In this document: piece after piece, positions 8,032 to 10,596 of the stretch
Layout: each line of letters starts with the position of its first letter
How positions within the stretch are numbered: position 1 is the stretch's first letter
Origin: Candidatus Competibacteraceae bacterium
GTDB lineage: Bacteria; Pseudomonadota; Gammaproteobacteria; Competibacterales; Competibacteraceae
DNA: 10,596 bases
Direction: 5' to 3'
Assembly: GCA_012032855.1 (NCBI GenBank)
Contig: JAAUQA010000068.1
Span: 1 to 10,596, forward strand
Translations under genes and position numbers: made by a program
Notes under the pieces: model-generated
Databases searched by the model: none
What the model saw: the letters and a program-made list of their open reading frames with translations, nothing else
Told to the model about the DNA's origin: nothing

Positions 8032-8982
8032 TTAGTAATAGTCCTGGTCGAATCGCGCCAGCATATCGTCAACACTCAGTTTCGGCAGGATGGTTGCCGA
8101 TAATCGACTGTGCGGTGAGACATTGTATAGCGCAATACCCTCGGCATCACAGATTTGTCGAGCCAACTGAAAAGAAGGCACGATATAAGGATCAAAATCC
8201 CGATCCAAACGACTGCTGGCTACTGTGTTGCCGGATTCGTAAAACCGCGCCAGTGAGCCGGTCCCCCCAAGATCCATGCCGAGTATATACACCTGTTTGT
8301 AGCCCAGTGCACAAGCGACCTGTACCGCAGAATACACCACGGTTTGTCCGGTAAAGACGCCCTTGTCGACACATTTGCTGAACCCTACCCAGCCACTTTT
8401 CAACCGATCGGTTTCGGATAGGAGCAAATCTGCCTCACCATCCGCCCAGTCATCAAATGCAACCGGGCTTAATTTGGGTATCCCATAACGAGCGTTGAGC
8501 TCCTGGATGAGTAATAACCGATCACTAGCCAATAAGGACGGTTCTCGTTCGGCAATTTCGTTGAGTACGCGAAAACCGAACAAACAATAAGCACCGGAAG
8601 CGATACCTTGCTTGACCAATTCGAAACGGTCGCGAGCAAAGTTCTTATCAGTAACCACGAAGTAAGTGAAGGGTAGATCGCTTTCCGTGGATTTTACGAT
8701 ACTGCCGTTAACGCCGAAGCAAACCCGACCTTTCAGCTGAGAAAGGTCAATACCGGCAAGCGAAGGGCCACTGGCAATGATAGTGCAAGCGGACTGCGTG
8801 GCTTTCGGCAGACTCGCCAGCGGACGAGTTGTGCCGATCCGTTGTTTTTTCCAAATGATATCGAAGTTGCCAGCTGCGTTGCCGCTTTTAATCAGGTGAA
8901 AATCGGGATGCAATTTGCGCATGTGCTTGAGTTCGGGCGGTATGCCCAATTGCTTAATTTTTCTCCTGATCTTGGTAAACAT
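8032..8982 (-). CDS. DUF115/MptE-like Rossmann protein, possible LPS glycosyltransferase
   Basis: This is an intact 316-aa soluble protein, first gene of the minus-strand glycan operon. The N-terminal 60 residues are basic and variable. The core starts with CTIIASGPSLAGIDLSQLKG (66-85), a phosphate-loop-like GPSL motif shared by the DUF115/MptE-like family and, loosely, by GT42 sialyltransferases. Then come FGVNGS (89-94), YFVVTDKNF (107-115), a GQTVVYSAVQVACALGYKQV helix (212-231), YILGMDLGG (232-240) and YNVSPHSRL (286-294). The pattern of a GPSL loop, a TD strand end and GMDLGG is that of the DUF115 family, which includes an archaeal pterin diphosphokinase and many uncharacterised proteins in bacterial surface-glycan loci. 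Position with GT8 and GT4 genes favours sugar transfer or modification over pterin metabolism; this is inference. The ATG at 8982 is preceded only by a weak GGA. Confidence 0.75.
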   Translation of the reverse strand: MFTKIRRKIKQLGIPPELKHMRKLHPDFHLIKSGNAAGNFDIIWKKQRIGTTRPLASLPKATQSACTIIASGPSLAGIDLSQLKGRVCFGVNGSIVKSTESDLPFTYFVVTDKNFARDRFELVKQGIASGAYCLFGFRVLNEIAEREPSLLASDRLLLIQELNARYGIPKLSPVAFDDWADGEADLLLSETDRLKSGWVGFSKCVDKGVFTGQTVVYSAVQVACALGYKQVYILGMDLGGTGSLARFYESGNTVASSRLDRDFDPYIVPSFQLARQICDAEGIALYNVSPHSRLSATILPKLSVDDMLARFDQDYY

Positions 8983-9044
8983 GCAAAATCCAAACTAGCG
9001 CGGTGCGTAATTGATTGTCGAATGAAGACGTTAAGAAAACCTAA

Positions 9045-9100
9045 GCGAGTTTACGATTAGGACGAGTGTACAACAAAGCCAAGCAAAACTTGAAACTCGC
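9045..9100. repeat. Inverted repeat, 8-bp perfect arms
   Basis: GCGAGTTT (9045-9052) pairs with AAACTCGC (9093-9100) across a 40-nt spacer. The large spacer argues against a terminator. It lies upstream of the DUF115 gene and could be an operator pair or a remnant of a mobile element. Confidence 0.5.
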
Positions 9101-9126
9101 AAGCCGATTATGTGAGGCCAAGCAAA
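9078..9126. repeat. Direct repeat GCCAAGCAAA, two copies
   Basis: GCCAAGCAAA occurs at 9078-9087 and 9117-9126, spaced 39 bp start to start (close to four helical turns). The first copy lies in the spacer of the 9045-9100 inverted repeat. Two-site spacing could suit a dimeric regulator, but chance is possible. Confidence 0.4.
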
Positions 9127-9156
9127 CGCTCAGAAATCACAGGATAAAACGTAAAG

Positions 9157-9198
9157 CGGTTCAAATTGATCAGCCACAGCGGTATTCATTTTGAACCG
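9157..9198. repeat. Inverted repeat, 9-bp perfect arms
   Basis: CGGTTCAAA (9157-9165) and TTTGAACCG (9190-9198) are exact reverse complements across 24 nt, able to form a stable stem. No T tract follows on either strand, so an ordinary intrinsic terminator is unlikely. It sits about 60 bp upstream of the possible sigma-54 promoter, a place where an activator could bind. Confidence 0.55.
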
Positions 9199-9259
9199 TG
9201 TCCCGGCATGAAATCCTGAAACAGCAATATTATATCTCACAATACAATTAGTTACATTT

Positions 9260-9275
9260 TGGCATAAGCTGTGCT
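9260..9275 (+). promoter_or_regulatory. Possible sigma-54 (-24/-12) promoter for the PG-binding protein gene
   Basis: TGGCATAAGCTGTGCT fits the -24/-12 pattern TGGCACG-N4-TTGCW: the GG (9261-9262) and GC (9273-9274) pairs are present with the right spacing, with three mismatches at less conserved positions. A start near 9287 would give a leader of about 98 nt. Sequence match alone; a short motif like this can arise by chance. Confidence 0.35.
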
Positions 9276-9332
9276 TTGGGTACACTTCAAACTCACATTG
9301 AGATTGGCTCATTTGTTGAGTAAACACGAAGC

Positions 9333-9348
9333 ATACTTTCATAAGTAT
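9333..9348 (+). repeat. Small hairpin in the presumed leader
   Basis: ATACTT (9333-9338) and AAGTAT (9343-9348) form a six-pair, AT-rich stem with a TCAT loop, 37 bases before the ATG at 9385. It may be an operator half-site pair or have no role. Confidence 0.3.
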
Positions 9349-9384
9349 TGTTTCAAGAATTGTTCTTTATCTGGAGTCACAAAA

Positions 9385-10581
9385 ATGACCGCGACCGCAT
9401 CCGATTTCGCCGACTGGTGGGACAAACAACTCAATACCAGTGATCAGGAACTCAATCAGAGATTATTAAAAGAGTGGGCATCGGAGAATCCCGACTGGTT
9501 TTCTTATGGAGTCGCGGTCGGATCGGTAGGTCTGGTCAAGGGGGTGCAGGAAGCAGCAAACATAATGACCATGAAAATGGCTGACGGTTTTGTCGATGTG
9601 CTGCGGTTGGGAACGGGAGCTGGTGAGGGTGATTTTTGGGGCTGGGGTCGCGATATTTTACGGGCGCTTAGTGTGCTCCCTGTCGGCAGAGGCGCGACGG
9701 GTCAGGCACGGCGGGCTATTGGCTTTAAGAACATGAAAGTGATCGTCGATCCCGGTGGTGACATTTGCACTTGGATGTCCGCCTCGCAAGCGCTTCGGCA
9801 TACCGGTGTCAGGCTGCTCGCCACGGTTGATGATCTAGCGAAGGCTGCAGGGTTGAATCTGCGCGGTGCAAATCTGCCCAGCAAATGGGCTAACGAATTG
9901 GTGCCGGTGTTGCGACAGCTCGGCGCTGAAGTCAGAGTTCTCGCTAAGCCAAAAACCTGGGTTGACGTCACTAAAGCCGCCAAGAACCAAGACGGTGTGG
10001 TCCTGTTCTCAATCAAATTTAAAATGAACGGCGATTTAGTCGGACACACGCTATACGCGTTTCGCAACGCCAAGGGTCAGGTGCGCTTCGCCGACCGCAC
10101 CGGTAAAGTTGTCAAAAACATGGACGAACTGGAAAGCCTATATCCCGGCATCGGCGGCGCGACGATTTTCACCGGTGAGAACGCCGGCCAAATGATCCTG
10201 GTCAAAGGCGCCAAAATGACCACGATGGATACATTGTCGGGATATGTGCTGATAGCCCTTATGATTGACCGTTTGAGGGTGTTGGATGTGCAGCCGACGG
10301 ATTACGAAAACGTCCAGAAGTCATTCCGGGAATTTAAAAAGCGTAAACGACTCACTCTGCCGCCACAGTATGTGGGCAATTTACCTCCGGTTGCATATCT
10401 CACCGGTGTTCGCGCGCGACTCATGAATCTCGGCTATTACGATGGCCCGATCCGTGGCGAATACGACGAAAAAAGCCGCCAGGCGGTCATCGCTTTCCAA
10501 AAAGATCACCCGCCCCTTAAGGTGGATGGTATCCCAGGCCCCAATACCCAGGTTCGGCTACAAAAAGAATTCGGCGCGTAA
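9385..10581 (+). CDS. Putative papain/C39-like cysteine-hydrolase domain fused to a C-terminal peptidoglycan-binding domain
   Basis: This is a 398-aa soluble protein with no signal peptide. The ATG at 9385 has TGGAG upstream; the in-frame GTG at 9271 would add 38 residues but has no ribosome site and overlaps the promoter region. Residues 1-40 are acidic and Trp-rich; 41-110 form a small-residue segment with GTGAGEGDFWGWGRDILRAL, resembling the linkers that precede toxin domains in polymorphic toxins. Residues about 118-265 look like a papain or C39-type fold: GGDICTWMSASQALRHTG with Cys128, a helical stretch ending LRQLGAEVRVL, then DGVVLFSIKF, GHTLYAF with His221 and VRFADRTGK with Asp237, in the order Cys-His-Asp. 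Residues about 335-396 are a PG_binding_1 domain (RARLMNLGYYDGPIRGEYD, AVIAFQK, DGIPGPNT). A cell-wall-directed effector, toxin or hydrolase is the best guess, secreted by a signal-independent route. The catalytic assignment is by motif order only; the PG-binding call is firm. Confidence 0.85.
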   Translation: MTATASDFADWWDKQLNTSDQELNQRLLKEWASENPDWFSYGVAVGSVGLVKGVQEAANIMTMKMADGFVDVLRLGTGAGEGDFWGWGRDILRALSVLPVGRGATGQARRAIGFKNMKVIVDPGGDICTWMSASQALRHTGVRLLATVDDLAKAAGLNLRGANLPSKWANELVPVLRQLGAEVRVLAKPKTWVDVTKAAKNQDGVVLFSIKFKMNGDLVGHTLYAFRNAKGQVRFADRTGKVVKNMDELESLYPGIGGATIFTGENAGQMILVKGAKMTTMDTLSGYVLIALMIDRLRVLDVQPTDYENVQKSFREFKKRKRLTLPPQYVGNLPPVAYLTGVRARLMNLGYYDGPIRGEYDEKSRQAVIAFQKDHPPLKVDGIPGPNTQVRLQKEFGA

Positions 10582-10585
10582 CTTT

Positions 10586-10592
10586 AGAGGAG
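10586..10592 (+). promoter_or_regulatory. Strong Shine-Dalgarno of a following gene beyond the right edge
   Basis: AGAGGAG is followed by AAAA at the window end, 4 bases after the TAA at 10579-10581. The position and quality imply a co-transcribed gene starting at or just after base 10597, probably a functional partner of the upstream protein. Confidence 0.6.
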
Positions 10593-10596
10593 AAAA

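Larger units (their letters stand above)
8983..9384. other. Non-coding region between divergent genes, repeat-bearing
   Basis: This 402-bp stretch separates the minus-strand glycan operon from the plus-strand PG-binding protein gene. It is more AT-rich than its flanks and has no convincing gene; a 70-codon minus-strand frame at 9130-9342 has no recognisable protein character. It contains two inverted repeats, a 10-bp direct repeat, a small hairpin near the plus-strand start and a possible sigma-54 promoter, each listed separately. No tRNA or rho-independent terminator with a T tract was seen. Promoters for both flanking units must lie here. Confidence 0.7.

Noticed and set aside
9130..9342. 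70-codon minus-strand reading frame in the gap upstream of the PG-binding protein gene
   Set aside because: It is Cys- and Phe-rich with no recognisable domain, no ribosome site, and lies over the presumed promoter of the opposite gene.
9271..9384. Upstream GTG start that would extend the PG-binding protein by 38 residues
   Set aside because: The extension would overlap the possible promoter and leader hairpin and has no Shine-Dalgarno; the ATG at 9385 has TGGAG at a good distance.
9702..10073. Minus-strand 123-codon frame opposite the papain-like domain
   Set aside because: The plus-strand frame has domain structure, a ribosome site and a PG-binding end; the antisense frame has none of these.
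1..10596. CRISPR array, tRNA, rRNA, insertion sequence
   Set aside because: No regularly spaced repeats, no cloverleaf with a CCA-type end, no rRNA signature and no transposase text were seen on either strand.

Overview
The window comes from a Gram-negative bacterium. O-antigen ligase, an ArnT-like membrane glycosyltransferase and a run of LPS-type glycosyltransferases all point to an LPS-bearing outer membrane. Moderate GC, the gene style and the presence of a Uma2-family gene suggest a gammaproteobacterium, perhaps a methylotroph or sulfur-oxidiser relative. That placement is inference only; there is no rRNA or other marker here.

Layout. (1) 1-574, minus: a decayed Uma2-family (DUF820, PD-(D/E)xK) gene with four separate lesions that runs off the left edge. 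(2) 585-1391, minus: an intact classical short-chain dehydrogenase whose stop lies 10 bp before the Uma2 start. (3) 1435-3191, minus: a GT39/ArnT-like polytopic glycosyltransferase split by a one-base deletion in a T7 run. (4) 3192-3400: a divergent promoter region with a perfect TATAAT for each direction. (5) 3401-4753, plus: an O-antigen ligase/polymerase (Wzy_C superfamily). (6) 4702-8982, minus: a four-gene glycan operon read in the order DUF115/MptE-like protein, GT8 glycosyltransferase, GT4 glycosyltransferase and a second GT4. Its last gene, once repaired, overlaps the 3' end of the ligase gene tail to tail by about 52 bp. (7) 8983-9384: a 400-bp non-coding region with two inverted repeats, a 10-bp direct repeat and a possible sigma-54 promoter. 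(8) 9385-10581, plus: a 398-aa protein with a glycine-rich N-terminal region, a putative papain/C39-like Cys-His-Asp domain and a C-terminal peptidoglycan-binding domain. A strong Shine-Dalgarno at the right edge shows that another gene follows at once.

How it fits together. Regions 3-6 look like part of a lipopolysaccharide or surface-glycan locus. Soluble glycosyltransferases (GT4, GT4, GT8, and possibly the DUF115 protein) would extend a core or O-unit on the cytoplasmic side, while the ArnT-like enzyme and the ligase would act at the periplasmic face using polyprenyl-linked donors. The 9385 gene is a separate unit; its architecture suggests a cell-wall-targeted effector or toxin, with its partner or immunity gene possibly just outside the window.

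A striking feature is the number of reading-frame lesions. Four one-base deletions lie in three glycosyltransferase genes, and Uma2 carries three indels plus a nonsense codon, while five genes are fully open. Either the assembly carries indel errors or the surface-glycan genes are decaying or phase-variable. The repaired lengths (585, 384 and 377 aa) fit the families well, so the glycosyltransferases were intact recently or are intact in reality.
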